From Saprospiraceae bacterium (GTDB taxonomy: Bacteria; Bacteroidota; Bacteroidia; Bacteroidales; JAIPBB01), in the NCBI GenBank assembly GCA_021739805.1, contig JAIPBB010000102.1:1-15562 (forward strand): DNA of 15,562 nucleotides. The letters are read 5' to 3'. The notes beneath the pieces were generated by a model. That model had not been told where the DNA came from. It was given only the letters and a program-made list of their open reading frames with translations, and made no database searches. The translations under genes and the position numbers were made by a program. How positions within the stretch are numbered: the first letter of the stretch is position 1; each line of letters opens with the position of its first letter. Positions 7,066-15,501 of this stretch are shown piece after piece.

Positions 7066-8226
7066 ATGAATAAATTCCTCATCCAATTGTCTTTAATCTT
7101 TATTATAAATTCGAGCTATTCCCAGGAAATTGAAAAGCTATACATTAATAGAGACTATAATAAACTCATTGAATACGAGGATAAAGCAGATGAATTAACC
7201 AAAGATGAGTGCTATTATATTGGCTATGCTTTTTTTCAATTAGCAAATGATAAGAAATCCATTAAAATGTATGATAAAGCAATCGAAAAGGGAATGGATG
7301 ATGACATAATTTATTTGTATAAAGGTCTTGCACTTCGCTATGACAATCAGTTTGACGAAGCAATAGAAATTTTCAGAATTGCAATTCAGAGAAACCCAAA
7401 TGGTCAAAAAAATTACACTGAATTAGCTAATAGTTTCTTCTATACAAAGCGATACGATTCAGCACTTTATTATTTTTATAAAGCAAGGGCATTGGAATTT
7501 GAACTTGGAGACCCTTATTTTAAAATACCATACATATATCACTTACAAGATAAATTCGACAAAGCATTAGAAGAATATCGAATAAGTGCTTCATTGATTG
7601 ATAAAAACGATTCTATTTATGTTGAATTGCTTAAAAATATTGGACTTTTGGAATATGCTCACACAAAGAATTATTCTAATTCTATCAAAGCATATTCGGA
7701 AATGCTTTCGATTATTCCTACTGAATATGACTTGTATGCTAAGTTAATTAAAGCATGTTATGCAAATGGTGATTTTGAAAAAGGGGATAGTGTTTTCAAT
7801 ATTTTAAGGATAAAGCATGAGCATAAAGAACTTCCGAAAGAAATGATGGAAGTAAGAGGAGAGACTGTTGATCAATTCATGTGGAACGGACAAAGGGTAA
7901 GTGCAATGAAATATTACAAAACACCTGAGAAATTTGCTGAACCAATTTATCAATTCTTTTTAATTGATAAAACAGGAACAAAAGTTGAAAAAAAATTCTT
8001 GACAGAAAAGACATTTGGTCTTGACAATACTAAACATTTGTTATGTGGAGTTGACAAAGCGACCGGCACACATTACACTTATCCAATTGGCTGGAAGTCA
8101 GATGAAATAGATTATGGAAAATTAAAGGAATATGTAATAATGATTTTAAACGATGAATTGAAACCTCAAGCATCATCAAATTTTGGAACAGGTTCAGGGA
8201 AAAAGAAAAAAAGGAAAAGAAAATAA
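7066..8226 (+). CDS. Exported tetratricopeptide-repeat protein
   Basis: A 386-residue protein with an N-terminal signal (hydrophobic run 4-14, likely cleavage before Q20 in SSYSQE), so it is probably periplasmic or surface-facing. About six TPR-type helix pairs follow, at roughly 48-80, 81-114, 115-149, 150-182, 183-222 and 223-257. The second (LYKGLALRYDNQFDEAIEIF) and third (YTELANSFFYTKRYDSALYY) are the clearest. The C-terminal 125 residues form a separate domain I do not recognise, ending in a glycine-serine linker and a lysine/arginine tail (KKKKRKRK). TPRs usually scaffold protein contacts; the partner is unknown. The tail is coded by an A-rich tract prone to slippage. It is the last + strand gene before a convergent pair. 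Confidence 0.85.
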   Translation: MNKFLIQLSLIFIINSSYSQEIEKLYINRDYNKLIEYEDKADELTKDECYYIGYAFFQLANDKKSIKMYDKAIEKGMDDDIIYLYKGLALRYDNQFDEAIEIFRIAIQRNPNGQKNYTELANSFFYTKRYDSALYYFYKARALEFELGDPYFKIPYIYHLQDKFDKALEEYRISASLIDKNDSIYVELLKNIGLLEYAHTKNYSNSIKAYSEMLSIIPTEYDLYAKLIKACYANGDFEKGDSVFNILRIKHEHKELPKEMMEVRGETVDQFMWNGQRVSAMKYYKTPEKFAEPIYQFFLIDKTGTKVEKKFLTEKTFGLDNTKHLLCGVDKATGTHYTYPIGWKSDEIDYGKLKEYVIMILNDELKPQASSNFGTGSGKKKKRKRK

Positions 8227-8476
8227 TAATTTTCAATAGAAAATATTAGTTAATAGAATTAAGAAAGCTATCCTTATTAATAACTATAGCCAAAACTGAA
8301 GTCCGTAAAAGTTTCATCGCTATAGCTTATTTGTATGGCTAATTTGGCTAATACCTTATATTGGTGGAATGGTTTTGGGGATGATGGGGTGAAAATTGTT
8401 TCGTGAAATTCGGAATACTATAAATCTAAAGTTTCGGCTGAAAAATTATCAGTAGTCATTTCAACTTTGAAGAATA
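8227..8476. other. Spacer between convergent genes
   Basis: About 250 bases separate the ends of the TPR gene (+) and the DUF6155-like gene (-). A seven-base inverted pair, CTATAGC (8284-8290) and GCTATAG (8319-8325), is the only symmetry seen. It has a long loop and no T-run, so I do not call it a terminator. The short direct repeat GGCTAAT-TT-GGCTAAT lies near 8338. No gene is apparent. Confidence 0.4.
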
Positions 8477-9022
8477 CTATATTGATTTTGGAAATGCGTA
8501 AATAAAATCAATATGAGTTGAAGTGCTGTGCAATATTGTGAGATATTCGTTTATCTTATCAGCATAATCCAATTTATAATCTTCATGAAGCTTCTTGGTT
8601 ACAATGGTCATAAGTCTTTTTACTAATAAACCTACTTTGTAGTCGTATTGAGTGAAGCAGGTTCCAAGCATTTTCGTGGAATAGGAAAAAGGAATTTCCA
8701 AAACATATAATATCAAATCAGCTTCAAGTTTTTTATTTTTTGAAATCTTAGTAAATTCATTAATTCTTTTTATACATGCACTTAAGAAATTTGCCAATCG
8801 TAATTGTTCAGAATATCCCTTATAGTGTTTTGTAGTATAAAAATCAATATCATCTATTGCTTCCTGATATAAGTCCTTTTCTCCGCTTTCTTTATCAAGA
8901 TAGTTTACAAGCAGATAATCGTAATTTCCTTTATTTGAAGCTAATTTAATTACAATATCTTCTAAGGATTTCTTAGAAAGTAATTTGATTTGTTCTTTTA
9001 TTTCTTTGCTTACTTTTGGCAT
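8477..9022 (-). CDS. Helical cytoplasmic protein, possibly DUF6155-like
   Basis: A 181-residue protein without signal peptide or membrane segment, predicted almost wholly helical from its leucine/isoleucine spacing and charge pattern. It starts with a short lysine-rich helix (KEIKEQIKLLSKKSLEDIVIKLA). The central segments DYLLVNYLDKE and KKLEADLILYVLEIPFSY resemble, from memory, the DUF6155 family, whose role is unknown; the match is tentative. It stands alone on the minus strand, convergent with the TPR gene and about 140 bases downstream of the efflux operon's last gene. No conserved catalytic residues are evident. Codon use looks like its neighbours', so it is likely a real gene. Confidence 0.68.
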   Translation of the reverse strand: MPKVSKEIKEQIKLLSKKSLEDIVIKLASNKGNYDYLLVNYLDKESGEKDLYQEAIDDIDFYTTKHYKGYSEQLRLANFLSACIKRINEFTKISKNKKLEADLILYVLEIPFSYSTKMLGTCFTQYDYKVGLLVKRLMTIVTKKLHEDYKLDYADKINEYLTILHSTSTHIDFIYAFPKSI

Positions 9023-9161
9023 AACTAATTGATTTTATATATGGTAAATCTCTTTCTATATCAATGCTTTCCTACTGATATTAATTTTTCGATTACATTT
9101 AAAATCCGTTGATAAAAATAAAAAAAAATCAATTTGAAAATATAGCAAAATGAAATTTAGC

Positions 9162-10460
9162 TTATAACATCGCAATCATTTGTTTTAGTTTGGTTTCGGC
9201 TATCTTGAGATTATACTCGAAATTAATTAGCCTTGTACACGACATCACATAGTTTTCCTGTGCCTGATGCACTTCGAGTGAGGTGGTCTGTCCAAGTCGA
9301 AGGCGTTGTAAACTGATTTCCAGATTCTCCTTGCTTAGTTCATTATTCTCCTTTTCAATTTCTAATAATTGTTGTTGATTTTCAAATCCGGTCAAAGCAT
9401 TTTGCAATTCGGTTTTCACCTGAAGTTCAACATTTTGATAGTAATATTCAGCCGATTGAAGTTGAATTTTTGCTGTGCTTATATTTCTTTTATTTTCCCC
9501 TGAACTGTAAATTGGAATAACAAAAGTTCCTCCAAGTTGCGGCCCGAAAGAACGATTGTTTAATACTGTGCCATCAGAGTTATTGTATTGAGAAAAATAA
9601 TATCCGGCAGTGAAGTTAAGCTCAGGTGAATATGATTTGTTATATTCTTTAAGATTAAGTCGTGCAATATCAATTTGCTTTTGATATGACAATAAAGTAG
9701 TATTTGATGAATCCAATCTCTGAAACAATTCAGCTTTGTTAGGCGAATAATTCAGCGGAATAGTATCAGTAACATCAAAAACAGTTTCTAAACTTTTTCC
9801 CAGCAATTCATTTAAATACTTTTTTGCAACATCAATAGTATATTGCTGGTTAATGGCATTTTCCATTATAACATTCAAATCTATCTTAGCCTGGAGTAAT
9901 TCTGTTTTAGCAAGTGAGCCAGCAGTGAAACCTGCCTGGGCAATTTTGACCCGTTCACGATTATAATTCATAGCTTCGTTAATTGAAATCAATTGCTGCT
10001 TTTGCCTTACAACATCATAATAAGCAGCTATTACCATATATATTGTCTGCAAAACTTTTTCTTTAAATTGAATCTCACCAAGAGTTTCTATCTCTTCCAA
10101 TTTGTTTTTTGTAACAAACATTTTTCCACCGTCAAAAAGTTTCCATGAAAGCTCAGTTCCCGCATTAATTGATGAAGATTTTAATGATGGATAATTATTT
10201 TCATTTCCGTTTGATAAGCGTTGATTAACATTATCCAATCCATAACTGCCCGAACCTGATAGTTGCAAACTGGGTAACATTCCGGCATTGCCTGCGGTAT
10301 TATTAACTTTTGCAATTTCAGCATCGTTGCGTGCAACCAGTATGTCGAAATTATTTTTCAAGGCAATACTCACGGCATCTTCAACAGTAAGTAATTCCTG
10401 ACCATTAGCAATAAAAAATACTGCTGACAAAAAAAACACATATAAGATTCTCATAATCAT
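9162..10460 (-). CDS. TolC-like outer membrane efflux channel (OEP family)
   Basis: Outer-membrane component of the tripartite efflux pump, 432 residues. An N-terminal signal peptide (hydrophobic 5-18) ends near ANG-Q21. The mature protein opens with LTVEDAVSIALKNNFDILVARND, the usual start of the first OEP repeat. The long amphipathic helices of the periplasmic tunnel follow, including AGFTAGSLAKTELLQAKIDL and, in the second repeat, RLRLGQTTSLEVHQAQENY. Both are the recurring G-x-x-x-x-x-E/D-L/V pattern of TolC proteins. No lipobox cysteine, so not OprM-type acylated. It is the third gene of the operon, 183 bases behind the RND gene, with stem-loops in between. ATG codons at 10460 and 10454 are both possible starts. 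Substrate unknown. Confidence 0.92.
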   Translation of the reverse strand: MIMRILYVFFLSAVFFIANGQELLTVEDAVSIALKNNFDILVARNDAEIAKVNNTAGNAGMLPSLQLSGSGSYGLDNVNQRLSNGNENNYPSLKSSSINAGTELSWKLFDGGKMFVTKNKLEEIETLGEIQFKEKVLQTIYMVIAAYYDVVRQKQQLISINEAMNYNRERVKIAQAGFTAGSLAKTELLQAKIDLNVIMENAINQQYTIDVAKKYLNELLGKSLETVFDVTDTIPLNYSPNKAELFQRLDSSNTTLLSYQKQIDIARLNLKEYNKSYSPELNFTAGYYFSQYNNSDGTVLNNRSFGPQLGGTFVIPIYSSGENKRNISTAKIQLQSAEYYYQNVELQVKTELQNALTGFENQQQLLEIEKENNELSKENLEISLQRLRLGQTTSLEVHQAQENYVMSCTRLINFEYNLKIAETKLKQMIAML

Positions 10461-10544
10461 TTGTTTTTGTGCATTAGTATATTAAAATTTTTAAATCTTT
10501 TTTTGATTATCGGGAATGAATAATAAAGAACTTTAATTAAACAA

Positions 10545-10618
10545 AAAATCAACATTTTACCCCTTTCATCTATTGGCTGATGATGTTGATTTTCTTCCCA
10601 CCCTTTAGGGATGGGGAA
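10545..10618. other. Structured spacer between RND and TolC genes (two stem-loops)
   Basis: Within the 183-base gap of the efflux operon, an 11-base perfect inverted repeat, AAAATCAACAT (10545-10555) and ATGTTGATTTT (10583-10593), encloses a 27-base loop. It is immediately followed by a GC-richer imperfect hairpin, TTCCCACCC (10595-10603), loop TTTA, GGGATGGGGAA (10608-10618). On the minus-strand transcript the second hairpin comes first. Possible roles are differential expression by attenuation or mRNA processing, or a REP-type repeat. A 64-codon reading frame over this stretch is low-complexity and is not called. Confidence 0.55.
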
Positions 10619-10643
10619 AGGAAGAAAATTAAACCGCATATTG

Positions 10644-13600
10644 TTATTCATCCCTGATAGTCTTTAAATCTTTTTTACCTGACATAACGATATAAGTAAC
10701 AGGAATAACAAACAAGGTTAGTAGTAATGAAAAAAGCAATCCACCCACCACAACTATTCCCAGTGGAACACGGCTATGTGCTCCGGCACCAAGAGCAAAT
10801 GCAATTGGTAAAGCTCCGCATATAGTTGCAAGAGATGTCATCAAAATAGGACGCAAACGTGCTGTAGCAGCTTCAAATACAGCTACTCTTTTAGGCATTC
10901 CTTTCTTTTGTTTCTGATTTGCAAATTCAACAATCAGGATTCCGTTTTTAGTTACTATCCCTATAAGTAAAATCATCCCGATTTCAGAGAAAATATTTAA
11001 AGTTTGCCCGAAAATCCAAAGTGAAAGCATCGCTCCGGCAACGGCCATAGGAACAGTAAGCATAATAATAAAAGGGTCGCGGAAACTTTCAAATTGAGCG
11101 GCAAGTACTAAATAAATAAGCAATAAAGCCAGTACTAATGCAAACAAAATATTGGAACTGCTTTCAGCATAATCTCTTGATGGACCTGATAATGCTGTTG
11201 TAAATGAACGATCCAGCAATTTGTCTGCTATTCTTTGCATTTCTGTAATTCCATCTCCAAGAGTTTTCCCATCTGCAACATTAGCAGAAACTGTAGCTGA
11301 TTTATAACGATTATAATGATATAATGTAGGAGGATTACTGCTTTCTTCAATTTCCACAAGATTATCCAATTGAATCATATTGCCTGTTTTCGAACGGACA
11401 TAAAGAGAAGATATGTCGGCAGGAACTGATCTGTCTTCTCGAGCAACCTGTGTGATAATATAATATTGCTTATTGTTTCGCAAAAAATAACCCGACCGAC
11501 CTCCACTAAAGGCAGAATTTAAGGCATCGGAAATGTCTCTTTCGTTTACTCCAAGACTTGTGGCTTTCAGCCTGTCAACAGTAATGTTAAGTTCAGGTTT
11601 ATTAAATTTTAAATCAATATCAATATTGCTGAATACCGGACTATTTTGTGCTTCTTCCAAAAAAACGGGCAAAACCTTTTGTAGTTTTTCGAAATTAAGA
11701 TTTTGAAGTACAAATTGAACAGGCAATCCTCTGGAAAAAGAAGTGGTGATAGTTGGCTCCTGGCTCGCTATTACTCTTGCATCGGGCACGGTTTTATAAA
11801 CACCTGACAATCTATCATAAACATCTTGTTGCGAAGCTTTTCGTTGGTCGGGATCATCGAGAAAAGTAATAATAAAACCTGTATTAACAGTTGCACTAGA
11901 GCCACCGCCATAACGTGCAAGGACAAATCTTGCTTCGGGAACAGTATCCATATTTATCCTTGCGAGATTATCCATAATCTTTTTTGTAGTGGAATACTCA
12001 GTTCCCTCAGGTGCAGTTATATAAGTTCTGACAATACTATGGTCTTCCAAAGGAGCTAATTCCGATTTTAGAATTTTTGTTAATGAAAAAATCAAAACAA
12101 CACACATTCCAAGAATGGAAAATGAAAGCCATTTATTCAGTATAAAAAAGCTGAGTATTCGCTTGTATATGTTTTCCATACCAACGAAGATAGGTTCGGT
12201 AAGCAAATAGAACTTAGAATGATGAGATGCCGAACCTCCTAATTTAACATTTAAAACAGGTGTGAGTGTAAGTGATACTAAAGCTGATATTAATACGGCG
12301 GTTGCAACAACAATACCAAATTCACGGAATAATCTGCCAGTAAATCCTTCTAAAAAGATAACAGGAATAAACACAATTGCCAGAGTCAGAGATGTTGAAA
12401 CAACAGCGAAAAATATTTCCCTTGTTCCTTCAAAAGCTGCCTGCCATTTATCCATTCCACGCTCTATTCGCTTAAATATATTTTCAGTGACGACAATTCC
12501 GTCATCAACCACAAGCCCAGTTGCAAGTACGATTCCCAATAGTGTAAGAACATTAACCGAAAATCCAAAAATATACATAACAAAAAAAGTTCCTATAAGC
12601 GAAACGGGAATATCAATTAAAGGACGTAAAGCAATCACCCAGTTTCGGAAAAACAGAAATATTATAAGAATCACAAGGCTGATTGCAATAATTAAAGTTT
12701 CAACTACATCATTAACTGATTGCCTGACGAAAATGGATTTATCACGTCCAATATGTAATTCCAGTCCTTTTGGTAGATTCTCTTTAATTTGTTCCAATCG
12801 GATGTAAAACTCATCTGCAATTTGAATGTCGTTTGCTCCCGGCAATGGAATCATTGCCAGAACCACTCCTGTAAAACCGTTAATTGTTGCTTCTGATTCT
12901 TCATTTTCCGGACCGAGAATTGCTTCACCAATATCCTTTAATCGTACAAGCTGATTGTCGGTTTGTTTGATTATCAAATTATTGAAATCGTCTTCGGTTT
13001 CTAATCTTCCGTGAGTTTTCACTGTAAGCTCTGTGGCATTACCACGGATTTTGCCACCCGGCATTTCCACATTTTCTTTTTGAAGTGCAGTGTTAACATC
13101 CGAAGCAGTAAGATTATATGCAGACATTTTGGTAGGATAGAGCCACAAACGCATAGCCGGTTTTTGTTGTCCGTAAATAACAACTGAACTAACTCCGGGA
13201 ATGGTTTGCAATTTCTCTAATAAAACATTTTCGGCATAATCGCTAAGTTCAATTTTATTCATTGTACTGCTTGTGGCAATTAACATGATAATTGGTTCAG
13301 CATTAGCATCTGCTTTGGTTACGATAGGAGGTGCATCAATATCCTGGGGCAGCGATCTCATTGCCCGGGACACTTTATCTCGAACATCGTTTGCCGCTTT
13401 TTCCAAATCTGCTCCCAGGTCAAATTCAACTGTGATTCTGCTTGTCCCAATTGCCGATTGAGATGAAATGGATTTAACCCCTTCAATACCGTTAATTGAT
13501 TTTTCCAAAGGTTCTGTAATCTGGGATTCAATAATTTCAGAATTAGCCCCGGTGTATGAAGTTTGTACAGTAATAACAGGCGGATCGATAGCCGGGTAAA

Positions 13601-13706
13601 GACGAACACCAAGAAAATTGAAGCCAACCACTCCCAAAAGAATAATTATAAGGCTCAAGACGATGGACCCTACAGGGCGTTTTAGTGCTATATCCGATAA
13701 CATCAT
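10644..13706 (-). CDS. RND efflux permease, HAE1 type
   Basis: Inner-membrane proton-driven pump of the AcrB/MexB/HAE1 class, 1020 residues, close to the family norm, exporting amphiphilic drugs, detergents or similar compounds. It begins SDIALKRPVGSIVLSLIIILLG (helix 1, 11-30) and has two large periplasmic loops (about 35-335 and 550-850). The helix 4 proton-relay pair is in GLVVDDGIVVTENI (D401, D402), and the matching lysine of helix 10 is in GIVTKNGILIVEFAN (K920). These three residues mark a drug/proton rather than heavy-metal subtype. It overlaps the end of the adaptor gene by four bases (ATGA), so the two are translationally coupled; a second ATG three bases on is equally possible. No frameshift is seen. 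Confidence 0.96.
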   Translation of the reverse strand: MMLSDIALKRPVGSIVLSLIIILLGVVGFNFLGVRLYPAIDPPVITVQTSYTGANSEIIESQITEPLEKSINGIEGVKSISSQSAIGTSRITVEFDLGADLEKAANDVRDKVSRAMRSLPQDIDAPPIVTKADANAEPIIMLIATSSTMNKIELSDYAENVLLEKLQTIPGVSSVVIYGQQKPAMRLWLYPTKMSAYNLTASDVNTALQKENVEMPGGKIRGNATELTVKTHGRLETEDDFNNLIIKQTDNQLVRLKDIGEAILGPENEESEATINGFTGVVLAMIPLPGANDIQIADEFYIRLEQIKENLPKGLELHIGRDKSIFVRQSVNDVVETLIIAISLVILIIFLFFRNWVIALRPLIDIPVSLIGTFFVMYIFGFSVNVLTLLGIVLATGLVVDDGIVVTENIFKRIERGMDKWQAAFEGTREIFFAVVSTSLTLAIVFIPVIFLEGFTGRLFREFGIVVATAVLISALVSLTLTPVLNVKLGGSASHHSKFYLLTEPIFVGMENIYKRILSFFILNKWLSFSILGMCVVLIFSLTKILKSELAPLEDHSIVRTYITAPEGTEYSTTKKIMDNLARINMDTVPEARFVLARYGGGSSATVNTGFIITFLDDPDQRKASQQDVYDRLSGVYKTVPDARVIASQEPTITTSFSRGLPVQFVLQNLNFEKLQKVLPVFLEEAQNSPVFSNIDIDLKFNKPELNITVDRLKATSLGVNERDISDALNSAFSGGRSGYFLRNNKQYYIITQVAREDRSVPADISSLYVRSKTGNMIQLDNLVEIEESSNPPTLYHYNRYKSATVSANVADGKTLGDGITEMQRIADKLLDRSFTTALSGPSRDYAESSSNILFALVLALLLIYLVLAAQFESFRDPFIIMLTVPMAVAGAMLSLWIFGQTLNIFSEIGMILLIGIVTKNGILIVEFANQKQKKGMPKRVAVFEAATARLRPILMTSLATICGALPIAFALGAGAHSRVPLGIVVVGGLLFSLLLTLFVIPVTYIVMSGKKDLKTIRDE

Positions 13707-14773
13707 AAGGAATCAGTCTTTACAGTTGAATATAATAATTTTGAACCTTCTTTTAAAAAGAGAATACCTGAAGTGATAATAGTGTCTCCACTTTGCACTC
13801 CTTCGATAATTTCAATTTTTGAAGCTTTTCGTGTTCCTGTTTTCACTAAAGTAAAATGAGCAATTCCGTTTTTCGCAACTATCACACTCTTAGTTTGTTC
13901 ATCTGGTATAATAGCTTGAGTTGGAATCATTAAAGCATTTTTATTTTCACTAAGTCTTAATAATACATTTGAAAAAGCCCCGGGAATTAAATTATCTGAC
14001 TGGCTGTTTACAATTGCTCTCACTTTTAGATTACGTGTTGATGCTTCAATTCCACGTTCGGTAGCCATTACAGTTGCATCATAGAGCGTTTCATCATTAT
14101 ACATAGTGAATTTCACATTCATACCGGCTTTTATTTCAGGACTATATTTTTCAGGAACACTGAAATCAAGTTTTAACTTATTTTGGCTTCGAATCGTTGC
14201 TAATAGGGTAGAAGGCGTAACTACAGCTCCAACACTTATATTCCTTAATCCTATTACACCATCGAAGGGAGCAAGCACCTCTGTTTTGCGTATCAGCACT
14301 TTTTGCACTTCAATGTCTGCTTTTAATGTGTTTAACTGCAAGCCGGTTTGCTCATAATCATTCTGACTTATTCCGTTGACTTTCATTAACTCCGATTGCC
14401 TTTTATAAATTTGCTCCTGGATTGCCAGTTGTGTTTCCAGCTTCTTCAAATTTGCCTGTAAATCTTCATCGAAAAGCTTTACGAGCAATATTCCTTGTTT
14501 TACAAATTCACCTTCAGGCAGATTAATTTTAACAACTCTTCCTGCGATTTCGTTTTTCAACTCCACTTCTTCAAAAGCTAATAATGAACCTGAAACCGAA
14601 ATTTCATCAAGTAGGAGTGAGGGCTTAACAATAAAAGCATCCACTTTAATTATTGGTCTTTCCTTTTGCTTATTATCGCTATTATTATTCATTGATTTAT
14701 TCAGCATAAACACTAAAAACATAAGGATTATTAACACAATTAATGCGGTAACCCATTTAGAAGTCTTCTTCAT
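13703..14773 (-). CDS. RND efflux periplasmic adaptor (membrane fusion protein)
   Basis: Links the RND pump to the outer-membrane channel. From the ATG at 14773 it has 356 residues; an upstream in-frame TTG at 14812 would add 13 non-conserved residues that overlap the regulator remnant and is disfavoured. Residues 8-24 are a membrane anchor with no lipobox cysteine. The first biotinyl-lipoyl half lies at about 71-101 (EIAGRVVKINLPEGEFVKQG). A helical hairpin spans 102-162, and the second half begins with APFDGVIGLRNISVGAVV (168-185). A beta-barrel and a membrane-proximal domain complete the protein (IPTQAIIP at 283-290). It is the first intact gene of the operon, and its stop overlaps the RND start. 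Four bases separate its ATG from the stop codon of the upstream remnant. Confidence 0.93.
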   Translation of the reverse strand: MKKTSKWVTALIVLIILMFLVFMLNKSMNNNSDNKQKERPIIKVDAFIVKPSLLLDEISVSGSLLAFEEVELKNEIAGRVVKINLPEGEFVKQGILLVKLFDEDLQANLKKLETQLAIQEQIYKRQSELMKVNGISQNDYEQTGLQLNTLKADIEVQKVLIRKTEVLAPFDGVIGLRNISVGAVVTPSTLLATIRSQNKLKLDFSVPEKYSPEIKAGMNVKFTMYNDETLYDATVMATERGIEASTRNLKVRAIVNSQSDNLIPGAFSNVLLRLSENKNALMIPTQAIIPDEQTKSVIVAKNGIAHFTLVKTGTRKASKIEIIEGVQSGDTIITSGILFLKEGSKLLYSTVKTDSL

Positions 14774-14777
14774 AATA

Positions 14778-14952
14778 CTAATTGAATTGATGTGATGAAA
14801 CCTTTTTTTCAATTATTTTAAGCAAACTGTATAATTCGTCTGTTTTATTTTCCTGAATATTTTCGAAAGTCGTAGCCATTGTTTCGTTTATGCTTTTTTG
14901 ATAACAGGAAGAATTTTTTTGGCTTTTTAAAACTATCCGAAGTGTTATTCAT
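14778..14952 (-). pseudogene. Remnant of a MarR-type regulator gene, frameshifted
   Basis: Two overlapping short frames lie just upstream of the efflux operon. One runs from the ATG at 14952 (35 codons, ending at 14845) and contains KKPKKFFLLSKKHKR, which resembles the second wing strand of MarR proteins (pattern R-K-x-x-x-L-T-x-K-G-K). The other, a different frame, runs up to the TAG at 14780-14778. It contains INETMATTFENI and DELYSLLKIIEKKV, which resemble the C-terminal dimerisation helices of MarR proteins. Read across a frameshift near 14885-14895, they make a plausible MarR tail of about 55 residues. The DNA-binding part is absent. Alternatively they are chance frames, or the 33-codon ORF 14879-14778 is a small leader gene. 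Similarity is judged by eye. Confidence 0.42.
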
Positions 14953-14975
14953 TATTCTTTACTAAAAAATATAAA

Positions 14976-15016
14976 CAAAAATACTTATTATTGTGAATAG
15001 TTAGCATTGTTAACTA
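14976..15016 (-). promoter_or_regulatory. Candidate promoter and operator dyad of the efflux operon
   Basis: On the minus strand TATTTTTG (14983-14976) fits the Bacteroidota -7 consensus TAnnTTTG; transcription would start near 14969, ahead of the regulator remnant and the adaptor. No clear -33 TTTG is present. Immediately upstream lies a dyad, TAGTTA (14998-15003) seven bases TAACTA (15011-15016), placed where the -33 region should be, as expected for a repressor site. Spacing and symmetry suit a MarR- or TetR-type protein. Function is inferred. Confidence 0.45.
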
Positions 15017-15030
15017 ATATTTAAATAATT

Positions 15031-15061
15031 TTTGTAATACTAACTTTATTTAATAACTTTG
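15031..15061 (+). promoter_or_regulatory. Bacteroidota-type promoter (TTTG-N19-TAnnTTTG)
   Basis: TTTG (15031-15034) is followed after exactly 19 bases by TAACTTTG (15054-15061), matching the known primary-sigma consensus of Bacteroidota at every defined position. Transcription would begin about 15068, giving a leader of about 50 bases before the ATG at 15117. It points away from the efflux operon promoter, so the region between them is divergent. Confidence 0.72.
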
Positions 15062-15116
15062 CTAGAATTAATATATAAAAAGCATTTGATTGTAAACATT
15101 GTTAAATCCTAGCATT

Positions 15117-15452
15117 ATGAAAAAATCTATTTTAATATTTTTCACTTTAATCTTTTCCATTCCAATAATTCAAGCACAAGAAGTAATTCCTGCCACAGGC
15201 GGAAATGCTACAGGAAGTGGTGGTTCAGTAAGTTATACTATTGGACAAATAGTTTATTCGACCAATTCCGGCACAACCGGTTCAGTTGCTGAAGGAGTGC
15301 AGCAGCCCTATGAAATATCTGAAGCAACAGCTATTGAAGAAGCTAAGGATATTAGTTTAAATTGTACTGCTTTTCCTAATCCAACAAAGGATTTTCTAAC
15401 ATTGAAGATTGATGCTTCGACTACCTTTAGATTTGCAAAACCAATTATTTAA
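15117..15452 (+). pseudogene. Exported protein with truncated type IX secretion sorting domain
   Basis: The frame codes 111 residues: a signal peptide (hydrophobic 4-18, cleavage after IQA, 18-20), then a glycine/serine/threonine-rich segment with SVSYTIGQIVYST (37-49) and SVAEGVQQPYEI (56-67). This is a common module of short type IX cargo proteins in Bacteroidota. Next comes the beginning of a Por sorting domain, AFPNPTKDFLTLKID (85-99). The normal domain runs about 70-80 residues to a conserved end, but here it stops after about 25, and the last 12 (STTFRFAKPII region) do not fit. No continuation is evident in the other frames before the T-rich tract that follows. Without its sorting domain the product would stay in the periplasm, so a pseudogene is likely. 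ATG 15117 is preferred over TTG 15099 because it starts the signal peptide. Confidence 0.68.
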
Positions 15453-15501
15453 AGAATTAAAGTTTCTTAAAAGATATATTAATGATGTTGATATTTCTTT
15501 T

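Noticed and set aside
8284..8325. CTATAGC/GCTATAG as a terminator between convergent genes
   Set aside because: Seven pairs with a 28-base loop and no T-run on either side are too weak.
9145..9161. Possible third copy of the 20-bp repeat (CAAAATGAAATTTAGC)
   Set aside because: Only a partial AT-rich match without the AGCCCAT part; chance is a sufficient explanation at this base composition.
10457..10651. 64-codon minus-strand frame between the RND and TolC genes
   Set aside because: It is a translation of hairpin and repeat sequence with low-complexity composition and no recognisable domain; it overlaps the ends of both neighbours.
12262..12807. 181-codon + strand frame inside the RND gene
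   Set aside because: It is antisense to a strongly conserved RND coding region; its serine/threonine/isoleucine-rich composition is what the reverse strand of that gene gives.
9162..14773. The three-gene efflux operon as a new system
   Set aside because: All three proteins are standard RND pump components with the expected proton-relay residues and order; only the upstream remnant and internal spacer are unusual.
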